Source: Phlebotomus papatasi (taxonomy: Eukaryota; Arthropoda; Insecta; Diptera; Psychodidae). Taken from it: DNA of 64,000 nucleotides. Shown here one piece after another: positions 32,002 to 44,095 of this stretch (positions are counted from its first letter, which is position 1; every line of letters starts with the position of its first letter). The translations under genes were made by a program, and so were the position numbers. The notes below the pieces were generated by a model that saw only the letters and a list, made by a program, of their open reading frames with translations, made no database searches and was not told where the DNA came from. Location: NCBI RefSeq assembly GCF_024763615.1, contig NC_077223.1, forward strand, positions 60,326,627-60,390,626. Direction: 5' to 3'.

Positions 32002-34049
32002 CTACAAACCACGGCAAAAAAATTTCATGTGAAATTTTCCAAAATATAAGAAAATTTTCACAGAATAATTGAAGAGTTTCATGAAAATTTCTTAAATTTC
32101 GTGAAATTTTAGAAAAATGATATTAAGCCCAATCAGAAGTAGATTTAGATTCTCCAATAGTGTCTTGGATAAAAGGTAAATGGAACTCTATTTGCACAAA
32201 AACTCGTTGATGTTCGAAGAATTCAAATTCACGGGAAAAGATTCTTTCCGTACAGAAGTAGATCTTGAAAAATTCGAAAATCTATTTGAAGATCCAAAAA
32301 GAGTCTAAACAGAAGTAGATTTTGATTATCCAATAGTGTCTTGGATAAAAGGTAAATGGAACTCTATTTGCACAAAAAGTCGTTGAAGTTCGAAGAATTC
32401 AAATTCACGGGAAAAGATTCTTTCCGTACAGAAGTAGATCTTGAAAAATTCGAAAATCTATTTGAAGATCCAAAAAAGAGACTTTCTTACTTCTTAATAC
32501 TTTCGCAAGGTGGCGGAAGTTACATCCTGTTCGAATTTCGAAGTGCTCAAGTGTCAAAATGTGTCGGTCTTCACATTGTTGTGAGGAAAAAAACTGAACA
32601 ACGACGTTTACTGTTCTCGCCCCAGTATTTAATCACTCCATAATCACTGAGTAACTCCTTTGCGAGCTTTTTAATGTGATATTTGATAAATTTTCCCCAA
32701 CTTGTTCGAAAATTTATTATGAAAATTCGAAATTGAATTTGAATTCTTCGAACTTCAACGACTTTTTGTGCAAATAGAGTTCCATTTACCTTTCATCCAA
32801 GACACTATTGGAGCATCAAGATCTACTTGTAAGCAGGCTCAATCACAAGTAGACTTTGATTCTCCAATAGTGTCTTGGATGAAAGGTAAATGGAACTCTA
32901 TTTGCACAAAAAGTCGTTGATGTTCGAAGAATTCAAATTCAATTTCGAATTTTCATATTAAATTTTCGAACAAGATGGGGAAAATTTATCAAATATCACA
33001 CTAAAAAGCTAGCAAAAGGGTTACTCGGTGATTATGGAGTGATTAAATAATGGGACAAGAACAGCAAGCGTTGTTGTTCTGTTTTTTTCCTCATAACAAT
33101 GTGAAGACCGTCACATTTTGACACTTGAGCACTTCGAAATTCGAACAGGATGTACCTCATTCACCTTGCGGAATTATCAAGAAGTAAGAAAGTCTCTTTT
33201 TTGGATCTTCAAATAGATTTTCGAATTTTTCAAGATCTACTTCTGTACGGAAAGTATTTGCACAAAAAGTCGTTGAAGTTCGAAGAATTCAAATTCAATT
33301 TCAAATTTTCATACTAAATTTTCGAACAAAAGGTGGGGAAAATTTATCAAAGATCACACTAAAAAGCTGGCAAAAGAGTTACCCAGTGATTATAGAGTGA
33401 TTAAATACTGGGGCAAGAACAGTAAACGTCGCTGTTCTGTTTTTTTTTTCCTCACAACAATGTGAAGACCGTCACATTTTGACACTCGAGCACTTCGAAA
33501 TTCGAAAAGGATGTAACTTCCGCCACTTTGCGAAAGTATTAAGAAGTAAGAAAGTCTCTTTTCTTTCCGTACAGAAGTAGATCTTGATAAATTTTTCCCA
33601 CCTTTTCTTCGAGAATTTAGTATGAAAATTCAAAATTGAATTTGAATTCTTCGAACTTCAACGACTTTTTTTGCAAATAGAGTTCCATTTACCTTTTATC
33701 CAAGACACTATTGGAGAATCAAAATCTACTTTTGTTTGGGCTCATTACATATTTTGCTGAATAAGATCTGAAATAATTTTACTAGCAAAAAGAAAATTTT
33801 CATTAAAATAAAATAATATTTCGTAAAATTACATTAATTTTTCACACTTCAAAGATTCTAACAATACTTAAAGAAATTTTAACACGACTCTAGACAGGTA
33901 AGTTAATGTACTTTTATATCAATTAGCAAATTGTCATTTCAAAATTTCATGGAAATTTAGACTTAATTAGAAGAATTTATTTTTCAAGTTTCGTAAATTT
34001 CCAAAATTTCATTTAAATTTAAGGACGTTTAATTGAAATTTTCACTTAC
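32002..34049 (-). other. aPKC intron between the two kinase exons
   Basis: 2.0-kb intron with acceptor GGTTTGTAG and donor GTAAGTG on the minus strand. Most of it is the composite repeat element at 32126-33746. Confidence 0.9.
32126..33746. mobile_element. Composite inverted and tandem repeat element, 1.6 kb
   Basis: The ends are inverted: AGCCCAATCAGAAGTAGAT at the left and CTACTTTTGTTTGGGCT at the right, each next to TCCAATAGTGTCTTGGAT or its inverse. The module GTAAATGGAACTCTATTTGC plus CGTTGA.GTTCGAAGAATTC appears at 32180, 32354 and 32888 and inverted near 32750 and 33650. An extra tandem duplication of about 175 bp lies at 32137-32480. No conserved protein. The 95-codon frame at 32356 is built from the repeat. 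Confidence 0.8.
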
Positions 34050-34665
34050 CTGGTCTAATGCCCTCCTTACACATCCCATAGTCCGTAAGTTTGATGTGAC
34101 CCTCGTGGTCCAAGAGCACATTGTCCAGCTTCAAGTCACGATAGATGATGCCCTTCTCGTGTAGAAAATTGAGGGCCAAACTGATCTCAGCAGCATAGAA
34201 TCTGGCATGCTCCTCGGGCAGATGGCGCTGTCGCTGCATGTGGAACATGAGATCACCACCGCGCACAAACTCAATGACAAAGAACAGGCGTGATGGTGTC
34301 TGGAAGCACGAATGGAGACCAACGAGGAATGGATGATTGGACGCTGTCTCGAACACATGTTTCTCCGTCTGCACCCAGTCGATGTCCTCATCATCTGTCA
34401 CCAGTGCCTTCTTGATCACTTTCATCGCATAAATCCGACGCGTCCGACGCAACTCCACCATCAGCACCTTGGCATAGCTACCACGTCCAATCACCCGAAT
34501 TAACTCAAAGTCCTCCAGAGAGTACTGACGCTGAGCACCGGGCTCCAGAGGCTCCTCAGAACTCTGGAGTGCCTCAACAGCTACATGATCACCACCCTCG
34601 GCGAGTTCTGGAGCAAATTCAGGAGCTGGTGGCAGCAGTTCTTTCTGCACTTCCCCATTGATATC
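34050..34665 (-). CDS. aPKC: aPKC exon: linker, kinase N-lobe and catalytic loop
   Basis: 205 codons plus one base. About 50 linker residues rich in E, P and A come first, then the kinase domain: VIGRGSYAKV (glycine loop), YAMKVIKKA (ATP-binding lysine), DDEDIDWVQTEKHVFE (aPKC-specific segment and helix C glutamate), FFVIEFVRGGDLMFHMQ (hinge), IIYRDLKLDNVLL (catalytic loop) and LTDYGMCKEGIRPG (DYG in place of DFG, normal for aPKC). The acceptor is AAAATTAG and the donor is GTAAGTG. Open frames antisense to it are shadows. Confidence 0.97.
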
Positions 34666-36898
34666 CTAATTTTGATCAAAAATCAATTACAAATAGTTCA
34701 CTGAATAAGCAAGGGGATTTGTTGGATAGTAAGGTTATATTGCGAGTCTTCTCTTCAAAATAAAAACCTCGTTTGATTTCAATACTTTATTTTAAAAATA
34801 AAAAAAAATGAAGTTGCTATTTTTGAAATCCAAAAAATTGAAATAGATTTACACAAGGAAGCTTCCTGAAATTTTACAATATATTTTTTTTTTTTGGTTT
34901 TTTTTAAATGTCTCCATAAGACCTTCTGGATAAATATTTGATTATGAAAATCCGCCAGAATTTTCATAAAAAAATATGAGAAAAAAATATGATTTTTTTT
35001 GATTTTCGATACAAGATAGATCTCTATACAAATTGAAAAATAAAACAGAAGGAATCTTAATATTTAATGGTTTAAGAAAACCTTTTTAATGGCTCCGGTA
35101 CATTTTTTATATGAGGAAAATTGAAATACAGTAGGGGAGATTGGGGCAAAAGTCACAAATCGAAGATTTCAAAATTCAATATCTTCCAAGATAAAAAAGA
35201 TAGCGGATTAAAAGTTTTTCCATAGATAGTTTCCATGCACCTTCTTCAATATCGTAAGTTTCTTAGAATTTGGACAGGGAATTTAGAAAATATTAAAATT
35301 TTTAACTCTGTTTTTGAAATACTTTCCTTACAGCAGATATCAATTTTTACCTATTTATTTCCCAAAATTGATGCACTGATGAATATTTCCTAAATGATTT
35401 TGATTCTTTGAATACGAAGCCCCTATTCGTTTTAGCATTCTCTTTTACAGAAATCCTTTTACTAAAAACAACCACTGGGGGTAAAAAAAACAATAAAAGA
35501 TATGGGGTAAGAAGTAACAAAAACCGAGGCAATTTTTGATGTCTCACGGCGAAAAAAAAACGTCATTGCTAAGGGTGTCGCAGTTTGATGGTGTAGGCAG
35601 TGATTGTGATTAAATAATACGCACTGCCCAATGTATACACTTTGGAGGATAAAAATTCTGTGAAATTTTACTGAATCTAAGATATTTAGTTTAAGAACAC
35701 AAAACACTTCTTTCCATTACTTTTTTTTATTTTGTTTTAACCCATTCAATCAATATACCAGAAATACTTGAGATAGAATGTTCATATTTTGGGATTAGTT
35801 TCCTACAGAGTAATAGATGCTTTTTTTCAAAAGAAATTTTTTTTATCCATTATGGGGATGTAGGGGCCGCCCTCAAACACGTGTTTTAACGGTCAATGAA
35901 TTTAAATTCTGTACTAATTCACTACAAATTCGATTGATTTAGATAAAGTAACTATCCAAGACAACACATTGGCACCCAGAATTCAAATCAGGAAAGAGGA
36001 TGAAGGCCAATTTTAATGTAGAATTTTCCGTCCGCCATTGTGGGCAAAATGTTTGCATGACTTCACGCGAAGCGAGAAAAGAACAACAAAATGTATTCCC
36101 ATCTCTATCGGACTATTTTTTCCAACTAATTGAAGGACTAAAGTAACTAAAAATCCATTCCCGACAGAAATTTGAATATCAATTGCCCTGGAATAAATCA
36201 TCTAAAGTCACTCAATTTGCGTATGATGTATAATACCATGGTAAGGAATGGGTTAATTCTGCATTTAAGTGATATTTACTTGGCAACTCTCTTCGGCAGA
36301 TTTCACCAAATTCATCTCGCCCAATTCGCCATTTTCGCTTTTTCAGAATGATTGAGCAGAATTTTCTTGCCAAAAAATTGCCTCTGGAAAATAATTTGAA
36401 AGGCACTTTTCTCCTTTAGGTAGAGAAAACGCTGTTCTACAAAGGAGTAGAATAATATTTATATTTCCTATGAAAATATGTCATCTAGTGATTTTTTTTT
36501 AATTTACTGGAGCCCGTAATAAAGCGAATCAAAATGTAATACTTTTACTCCATGCCTGATACTATTAGCTCCAGCATTTTTGAGAATGATAACAAAAATA
36601 GAGAAAATAGAAATAGAGGAAAATGACTTTTACAATGTTGTAGAGCGGTAATTTGGCTATAAAACTGTGCTAAATAGAAATTTCTGGGACTCTTGGGTAG
36701 CTTGTAAAAAAAAAAATATACGTTTTGTGACTTTTTGCCCCAATCTCCCCTATAGACTCTATAAATCCACAAAGCATTTCAAATCAAATTATAAGATTTC
36801 CAGAAAGAACATGCATCCAACTTATTGTCTATTGCAGTAATTTTGTAAAGGGATTTTTCTCTAAAGGCATTCAAGTGAAAAAAAAGGAAGAAACTTAC
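34666..36898 (-). other. aPKC intron between kinase and C1 exons
   Basis: 2.2-kb intron with a GTAAGT donor next to 36899. Positions 34666-35131 are AT-rich without recognised features. Most of the rest is the TIR element at 35132-36752. Confidence 0.9.
35132..36752. mobile_element. Non-autonomous TIR element, 1.6 kb, TAGGGGAGATTGGGGC ends
   Basis: The left end reads TAGGGGAGATTGGGGCAAAA and the right end is its inverse, TTTTGCCCCAATCTCCCCTA, continuing with TGTGACTT-like matches for about 28 bp. TA flanks each side. It is longer than the other TAGGGG-family elements but has related tips. No transposase frame is visible in the 1.5 kb between the ends. Confidence 0.85.
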
Positions 36899-37057
36899 AT
36901 CTCTCTCCTTCATAATGGGTTTCTGATGCTCATTGGTGCATGGCTTCTGGACCATCTTGTGACACTTTTTGTGGACGAGCAGCTTACACTGAATGCACTT
37001 AAATCCCTGGCGTCCCAAACCCCAAATCCTATCGTGACAGTAAGCACAGAAGGCTCT
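36899..37057 (-). CDS. aPKC: aPKC exon: C1 zinc finger
   Basis: 53 codons in phase 0 at both ends, reading RAFCAYCHDRIWGLGRQGFK, then CIQCKLLVHKKCHKMVQKPC, then TNEHQKPIMKERD. The cysteines and histidines are those of the single atypical C1 domain of aPKC, which does not bind diacylglycerol in known members. The acceptor is GTCACTTGCAG and the donor is GTAAGTTT. It joins to FNR at the end of the previous exon, giving FNRRAFCAYC. Confidence 0.97.
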
Positions 37058-37125
37058 CTGCAAGTGACAAAACCACCAAAATCACAGATAAAACCTCAAG
37101 AGAATATGACCTCAAGTGGACTTAC

Positions 37126-37211
37126 TCTGTTAAAGCGTTTCGCTTGAAATATGTGACCATTGATCCTGTACAATTTGCGCCATCGTCGAGCACCTCGTCG
37201 ATAGATGCTTC
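37126..37211 (-). CDS. aPKC: aPKC exon: pseudosubstrate
   Basis: Two bases finish an arginine codon, then 28 codons read SIYRRGARRWRKLYR, INGHIF and QAKRFNR. SIYRRGARRWRK is the aPKC pseudosubstrate, in which alanine replaces the phosphorylatable serine and blocks the active site until Par-6/Cdc42 binding releases it. HIFQAKRFNR starts the C1 domain. The acceptor is TTTTCGCAG and the donor is GTAAGT. Confidence 0.97.
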
Positions 37212-38191
37212 CTGCGAAAAATAAAGATATTCTTCTAATAAAATTAATCTCATTCCCACGAAAAGACGTTGTTTTCCTTCCCAAAAAAAGATTCTCTAAA
37301 AATTTTTCAATTGGAATGTAGCAACATAAAAAATAAAATAAAAAAGGAAAGAGTTAGAAATTGAGAACGGAAGCATTTTCCTTCCGCATGGGAACAATTT
37401 TCAATATTGTGAAACATTTTTCTCATTTACACAAACCATCCGACAGTCCAACTTTTATTGTTGAATGTATTCATTGACGTAAAAAAAAACCTAATACATT
37501 TTTTTTCGAGCATATACCCAAAACACAATTGCACAAATATCCAATTACTTCCTCTTCACTCCATTCTCCGCCCCTTTTACAAATTGAACATCATGTTCAT
37601 CTCAATTTTCTTGGTGGTATAGGAAAATGCTGTTCAAAACAAGGGAATCCAACATGGAGAATGCTCTATAGGATAGAATGACAACGTTTCTGATAACACA
37701 TACTAATTTAACATCAATGCGGTTGAAGAGTTTCTATTTCAATAAAAGTACTTGAGTTTTATTAACATACTTATGTTTAAATAAGGATCTCTCTTAAAAT
37801 AAATTATGTGCGTCCAGACGTTGCCAACATTAGAGAGCAAGCGGTTAAAGATAGCGATTTGGGACCTCCCCTATAAGTCGATACATAGCCCTTCATTAAC
37901 ATAATCCTCATTTTCTCCCACCCCTTCAAAATCATGTTTCTTGGTTTAGCTCGAAAATGTGTGATTTGATTTTTTTTCCGTTTTCCGTTTTTGGATATGT
38001 TTTAGAAGTTACCTAGGCGGACATTTCGTCTTTAGAACTCTAGAAAGTGATCTCAGATGCTAATGCTCTAGAAAGAGTATTTTTCAACAGAATAAGTGCA
38101 TTTTTTTTGGTTATTTGTAAAGATCTTAAAAATCCCTGACTAGTCTAAATAGGTTCCAATAAAGTATTATAAATAGATAACTCGGACCTGA

Positions 38192-38415
38192 TAGGGAGCA
38201 GTGAGGCTACATTCAGCTCTGGAACTACATTGATATATGATTTTTCGCCTATTTATAAATGAAACTGGTCCTGAAAATTATTTTATTTAGACCTACAAAT
38301 GTTTTTTCTATCCAAATCACATCATGATAAAACACAGTTTCTTTTAGAAATATGCAAAAAAAAAAATCGTATAACAATGTACCCCACAGCTCTGAATAGC
38401 CTTTATCTCTCCCTA
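38192..38415. mobile_element. MITE, TAGGGG family
   Basis: TAGGGAGCAGTGAGGCTACA at the left and TCTCTCCCTA at the right. It is related along its length to 44447-44668 (shared CCTATTT.TAAATGAA.CTGG, CATCATG.TAAAAC.CAGTTT and AAATATGCAAAAA). Confidence 0.7.
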
Positions 38416-38780
38416 ACCGAGGACTTGGCACCTGACAGATCATTTACTCTATTTCAATAATGGACTGCCGGCCAGCTATGCGAGACCGAAGGACTGCTTA
38501 CGCTATTTATGCATATAGTAATCTCATCCTAAAGCGGAATGGAAATGAGCCCTCTCCAGATGAGAGACTGGAAAATCCGTCTACTTTTACCAGCTGCAGT
38601 ATCTCATTCAAAAGTCAGTTGTATTATTCCAAATTTTTTGGATAATCTTTTGAGATATTTACAAATTGGTTCAAATCTAACAAATTTTGCAATGGAAAAT
38701 ACTTTGTAAAGTTCTAAAACTCGTGAAGACTGTGTTTTTCCCCAAGAGTTGAATTTTTAAACTAAATAATTTTCTTAATA

Positions 38781-40295
38781 TAGGGGAAGTGTGCCAAATT
38801 TCGGCCAGCGTCTAATTTCGGCCACTTTGAGTGTAATTCAGGCCATACAAATAAATTAATTAAAATTATGTGTGTAATCTTCGAATAGTCAATGAATTCA
38901 TTTTGATTTTAAATATTTATTCATTTTAGGATGTATTAACACAAAGACCGTTAAATTTTAGGTATAATTTGAATTTAAATTGCGTTGTGTGAAAAGTCTT
39001 AAGTATTACAAAAAATGTGACAGATCGATTGTGTTTCTAGCAGTCTTACGATTTGTGGTGAAGTGCAAAAGGTTTTCCTTTGGTGTTTTTCATGAAAATT
39101 GATTATCGTGGGGGAAATTTGCCGTTCAGCCTCAGTGGAAATTTTCGGAGGGAAGCTCCGTCCGGACGCGGCAACACAATCTGTGGAGTCTTCAACCCTA
39201 AGATCCAAAAAACTCACTTTTCTACCAGAGCTTTCGACACGCTCCGTGTCTTCCTCAGTGGTCGAGTGATGTCAAAGATCACTGGGTTTCGTTATTTGGG
39301 GGATTGTGTAACCTTGGCGGGAGGGTTCCAGGGTGCTCACACAAAGACCTCGGAGACACACGCTGGAACCCTCCCGCCAAGGTTACACAATCCCCCAAAT
39401 AACGAAACCCAGTGATCTTTGACATCACTCGACCACTGAGGAAGACACGGAGCGTGTCGAAAGCTCTGGTAGAAGAGTGAGTTTTTTGATCTTAGGGTTG
39501 AAGACTCCACAGATTGTGTTGCCGAGTCCGGACGGAGCTTCCCTCCGAAAATTTCCACTGAAAATTGATTAGTTTTCGTTAAAGATTGTTTCTGTTTATG
39601 TTAATAATGAATCAATCTTTAAATTTCAGGTAAAATATCCCAGCTGGATCCTGTATTTCGCGTAAAAAAGTGTATACTTTGTGAGCGTCTCTCCGGTGAG
39701 CTAGTGTTGCCTATTCCGGCAACATCTTTTGCTTTCCTAAATTTCTTATTAATTTTATGTTTTTTTTTTTTTCAATTTCTGAGTTCTACAATGTCCAGAG
39801 AAAAAAACCATCGCTTCTATGAAAATGATGCTGTGGAAAAGGCCTTGGAAGGATTCAGGAAGAGCAAATTGCTACGGGAATCTGGACGCGTAAATTTGAG
39901 ATGCTACTTCAGGTCTTCAGGACAAATTACACGGAAGATCTCAGGGCTTGTGTGCCATATAAACGTATTAAACTAAATATTAAACTCGTTCCGTTTGACG
40001 TTTTGAAATTTTCTATCCGTTGCGTTACAAAAGTCGCCACAAGAAAGGTGGCCGGAATTTCACTCAAAGTGGCCGGAATACTACCCAAAGCAATGCCCAT
40101 ATTTTTATTATTTTTTCAATATTTTAGGAAGTGATTTAAAGAAAACAAAGATGATAAACTAGTTTTCAAGGTTCCACACAACCTTCCCGAAAAGGAAGTA
40201 ACAAAAAATATAAATATGAATTAAAAATATTGCATTTAAACTTAAGACTTCGGTGCTTATATGCAACTATGGCGAAATTTGGCACAATTACCCTA
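38781..40295. mobile_element. TIR element with TAGGGGAAGTGTGCCAAATTTCG ends
   Basis: The left end TAGGGGAAGTGTGCCAAATT returns inverted as AATTTGGCACAATTACCCTA at the right. Further in, GGCCACTTTGAGTG on the left matches CACTCAAAGTGGCC at 40062-40075. The interior contains the palindrome at 39133-39560. No transposase is recognisable. The 90-codon frame at 39704-39976 has no known domain. Confidence 0.8.
39133..39560. mobile_element. Near-perfect palindromic element with 0.2-kb arms
   Basis: Arms at 39133-39331 and 39363-39560 are almost exact inverse copies (outer CAGTGGAAATTTTCGGAGGG, inner CGGGAGGGTTCCAG) around a 31-base loop. GC content is well above the surroundings. The 13-base word TGAAAATTGATTA stands on both sides, at 39093-39105 and 39559-39571, and may be a target duplication. 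Open frames on both strands are mirror images of each other and not genes. Confidence 0.9.
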
Positions 40296-41099
40296 ATGCC
40301 TCAAATCACGAATTCGAGCATTTTACAAAACTGGCATAGGTTTCGACCTCCAATATCAAACAAAATTTGGAGTTATACAGGCAGAAGGTTGGGATATCGT
40401 CAATCACCATCTGATATTGTCTAGCCCAATATTAACATTTGCCGAAAGCCTTTTCTAGTTATCTCTTTCCGTTCTCTCTCTCCAGAATAACGGAATATAG
40501 TCCAATCGTCAACAATTATTTTATTTCAATTTAATTTTATCTTTAAACACAGAGAAAAAAGCATTTAATAAAATGCAAAAACAATTTATAGAGGAGGTGA
40601 GGAAAATTTTCATAAACTCTTCTAAAAACTTTTTACCTCTAATTGAGTTGGATGAGTTGAAAACACATTCAACCACTGACTTTCATATTATTTTCCGAGA
40701 TGAAATAAACTCAGAGTGGAAAATGTAGTTCATGTTTTGAAAAAACTATAAAATAATATACGCATGCACAGAGTACCGTGCAATACGGAAGGTAACATTG
40801 TTTTTATTTTCATTTAATAATAAAAAAAATTCCACCAGGAAAAAATAATCTCTAATTGGACGGTTTAATCGAGGAAAATGCACAGGTTTCCAGCATAAAT
40901 ATTTCCACATGAGAGAATAGCATCAGAGAATGAGAAGAATTTTCGAATTAAACTATTTTGATTATTCTTTTTTAACTGCTCGAACTACAAGAGACAGCAG
41001 TTTCAACAATCGTGTTTTTTTCAACTGCTCGAACTCCAAGACAGAGCAGTTTTAACAATTGTGTTTTTTTTTCAAATTCTCTTCATCCTGGCTGCCAAA

Positions 41100-41880
41100 C
41101 GGTAAGAGATATTGATTTCCGATCTTCGGTGACCTCCCACAAGTCCACATTCTCTATCTAACTAACTTATCCAAATTACCCTCCACCCCTTCTATCCCCT
41201 CCAAAAACATGTTTTTTGACTTTGCAAAAAATTGGTTTTGGTAAGTTCTTCCATTTTTGGATATATTTTGGAGGTAGTCTAACCGAACATTTTATCCTTG
41301 TACACCTATCACCGGAAAAATCGCCATTTTGAATTATTCAAGGTCAAAGGTCAACCACCCTGGAGGGCCTAATTTTCAACGGATTTGGTTAAATTTGGAC
41401 TTTTTTGAAAGATCTTTTAATTCTGAACCCGACTGCATCGGTCATAATCGGTGATAGATCGGGAAAGTAACGGTAATAGATTTATTCTGAAAATACTATT
41501 TTTCACACTTTTTCAGTCTTTTGACCCATATAAAATTTAAACGGTAAGAGATATCAACTTCCGGTCTTCGATGACCCTTCCTCAAATGACGTTATCTCGA
41601 ACCCAACCTCTTTATTCCCCCCACCTCCCCTTTCATGTGTTCCCTGTCCCCCAAAAACAAGGCCAAAAATGAGGTTTTTCGAACTTTGCAAAAATTGGCC
41701 CTGGCGATTTTGTTCATTTTTGGAAATGTTTTGGAGGTAGTCCAGCTGAACATTTCGTCCTTAGACACTTATCACCGGAAAAATCGCCATCTTGAATTAT
41801 TTAAAGTCAAATGCCTAATTTTCACCCGATTTGGTCAATTAATTAATTAAGAGGTTAATGACTTTTTGAAACCCTCTTCT
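41100..41880. repeat. Two tandem copies of the dispersed repeat
   Basis: 41100-41480 and 41540-41880 share CGGTAAGAGATAT, a CTTCGGTGACC-like phrase, CCCCCAAAAACA, TTTTGGAGGTAGTC, ATCACCGGAAAAATCGCCAT and ATTTTCA.C.GATTTGGT. It is the same family as 2403-3110 in its right half. A shorter local tandem (CAACTGCTCGAACT, two units) lies at 40975-41065. Confidence 0.65.
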
Positions 41881-43288
41881 TGAACAATTTTCAACTTCAA
41901 GCTGGTTTTGAGGTGATTTATAGACAAATTTAAATCGACAATAGTTTTATATGCACCAGAAAAATTTGCGAAAATGAATATAAGGCAGAGCTCCTTCTCG
42001 GGAGTTCGAGCAGCTCGCAAAGTCTCGGACGCTTTGCCACTCCATTTGTTTTAGAACAATGTAGTCACAGGATAATATTGCAAATTTTATAAAATAAAAA
42101 GAAAAATCCGAATTATGTAAAGTTCTATAAAGAACTAACTTCATAATGATTTGGATATGGCCTAATTTTAGGTCAAAACTTGAGGACTAATCAATACTGC
42201 ATCAATAATGCAAGTTAAAATTGCATGATTTGACACAAATATGCTTGCAATTAGACTACATATGAAAACAGTAAATTTACAAACAAAACATGTGTTGCTT
42301 TAAAGAAAGGTAAAAAAATATACTTAATGGTGTACAATACCATAAATTGTAAACTAAGGAAAAATGAGACAAAACTTTGTATTGTATCATTTAAAAAAAA
42401 ATCTCTTTCTTACTATTTTCAAGCATAAAGTTTCTTCCAAATTGAGAAGTTATTGTGTTTTTGTGCTCTTTCGTTGGCATCCGAATAGGAACAATTGCAC
42501 CAAGTGGAGAGCTTTTTTTAACAATATAATATGTGTGAATACAAGCCAAACTTTGCAAACAAAAATAAAAGAAACTAAATTGTTAACATAAAAAATAAAG
42601 TCATTTGCAGTATTTGTTTCATGTTTTTTTCCGAAGAGGACTAATTTGCGCATTTAAAAAAATGAGTGTATAAATGAATTTCCTGTGAACTTTTTTTTAT
42701 TAGAATAAGCTTACAAATTTAATCTAACAAAACTTTAAAATTGATATATCAATATAATATTCTATATTTTTCTTGTTGTTTTTCATAATATTTCTGTACT
42801 CAATTATCTTTCCTTTCACCTCTAATGCTTTAAATCTTACAATTTGTTTTAAAAACATATTTCGTGTTATCTTACCATAAGAACTGAAATAATTTGTATA
42901 GGTATAATGCAAAATTCGTGTAAATTTGTGACAAAAATCTGTAAAGAAGATTATTCTACTTGCCCTCGCGACACGCATTTTAGGGATTTAAATGACAACT
43001 GAGGGGATGAAAAATCCATTAAAAAAAAAATTTGATAAATTATCGCAGACAAAATACCGTGTTTTTTTTTTCTTTTGGATTAACGATGCGAGGACGGACG
43101 ATAAGAAATATGAAAGCATATTCAACGGAGACCTAAAAGAGGAAAATGGCAAAAAGAGCAATTCAACTTTGACTTCACAACTACAATGCTAGAAAAACGA
43201 CAAAATAAATTTAATATTTTTCGAGTTAACAACAACTTTTTCTAGGGTTGCCTAACAATAAGGGTTACGGATAACCATATGAAACATC

Positions 43289-43716
43289 ATTCATTCATTC
43301 ATTCATTTTCAACCGCTTATCCCTATTGGGGTCGCGGGCCCATGACACCAAGGTTAACAGCCCACGCCTGTCGGTCCTCCGCCACTTCAGGAAGATGTTC
43401 GAGTTCGATCCCAAGGCGCTCCCATGCAAGATCCTGAATTTGATTCAGCCACCTTGTCCTAGGCCTGCCTCGAGGTCGAGGTCCCCTCACAATGGCTTGC
43501 ATAGCTTTTCTGGGGAATCTTTCTTCATTCATGCGTTGAACATGTCCATACCATCGAAGTTGTGATCTCTCGACCCGAAGAAGCAGCTCCTCGACTCTTA
43601 GTTCCTCACGAACGGCTACATTCCTCACTCGATCTCGACGAGTGATTCCCTTAACCGCCCGAAGGTACCTCATCTCGGCAGCTTGTACTCGCGATCTTAC
43701 CCTTTCGGTCATTACC
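43289..43716 (-). mobile_element. 5'-truncated non-LTR retrotransposon with target duplication
   Basis: The element is flanked by exact 14-base copies of CCATATGAAACATC at 43275-43288 and 43717-43730. On the minus strand it runs from a truncated coding region to a stop, then GGATAAGCGGTTGAAA, then an ATGA tetranucleotide tail. A 5' truncation, 3' simple repeat and target duplication together are the signature of target-primed reverse transcription. A decayed relative is present in both palindrome arms. Confidence 0.88.
43323..43712 (-). pseudogene. C-terminal end of a non-LTR reverse transcriptase ORF
   Basis: About 129 codons open to TAG. The peptide has QAAEMRYLRAVKGITRRDRV, LLLRVERSQLRWYGHVQRM, RPRGRPRTRWLNQIQDLAWE and ends NLGVMGPRPQ. 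The RWYGHV.RM and GRPR.RW motifs are typical of the region after the reverse transcriptase domain in RTE-like and related insect non-LTR elements. The catalytic reverse transcriptase part is missing through 5' truncation. The frame is intact, so the insertion is probably recent. The clade is tentative. Confidence 0.8.
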
Positions 43717-43849
43717 CCATATGAAACATCGTATAAGTTTATCTTCCGTTTGTTATGAATTTTGAATTTTATGTAAAATCGGTTTGTTTACGATAAAAAA
43801 TCACTCAACTCGAAATTGTGACCCTTAAGGATTTTTTGTTTTTCGGAAT

Positions 43850-44095
43850 TTTGACCTTTCGGGATTTTGGCCCATCAGGATTTTGACTTTCTAGGTTTTT
43901 GACCCATTCGGGATTTTGGATTTCGGGATTTCGACCCGTTCGGGATTATGTCTCTTCATGATTTTGGCACATTTGCGATTTTGGCTTTCGAGGTTTTGGC
44001 CTACTCGAGATTTTGGCTATTCGGATTTTTTACCCATTTACGATTTTGGCTCTCGGGATTTGGCTTGGCTTCCGGGATCTTGGCTGTCACCACTT
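43850..44095. repeat. Decayed 15-bp minisatellite (TTCGGGATTTTGGC)
   Basis: About fifteen imperfect units such as TTTCGGGATTTTGGCCC and CATTCGGGATTTTGGA. Same unit as 23801-23885, but older. Confidence 0.8.

Noticed and set aside
31774..32049. Plus-strand frames opposite the aPKC kinase exon
   Set aside because: They are antisense shadows of a strongly recognised kinase exon.
42724..42978. 84-codon minus-strand frame starting MRVARASRIIFF
   Set aside because: AT-driven composition, no domain, and it lies within an aPKC intron. There is not enough support for a nested gene.
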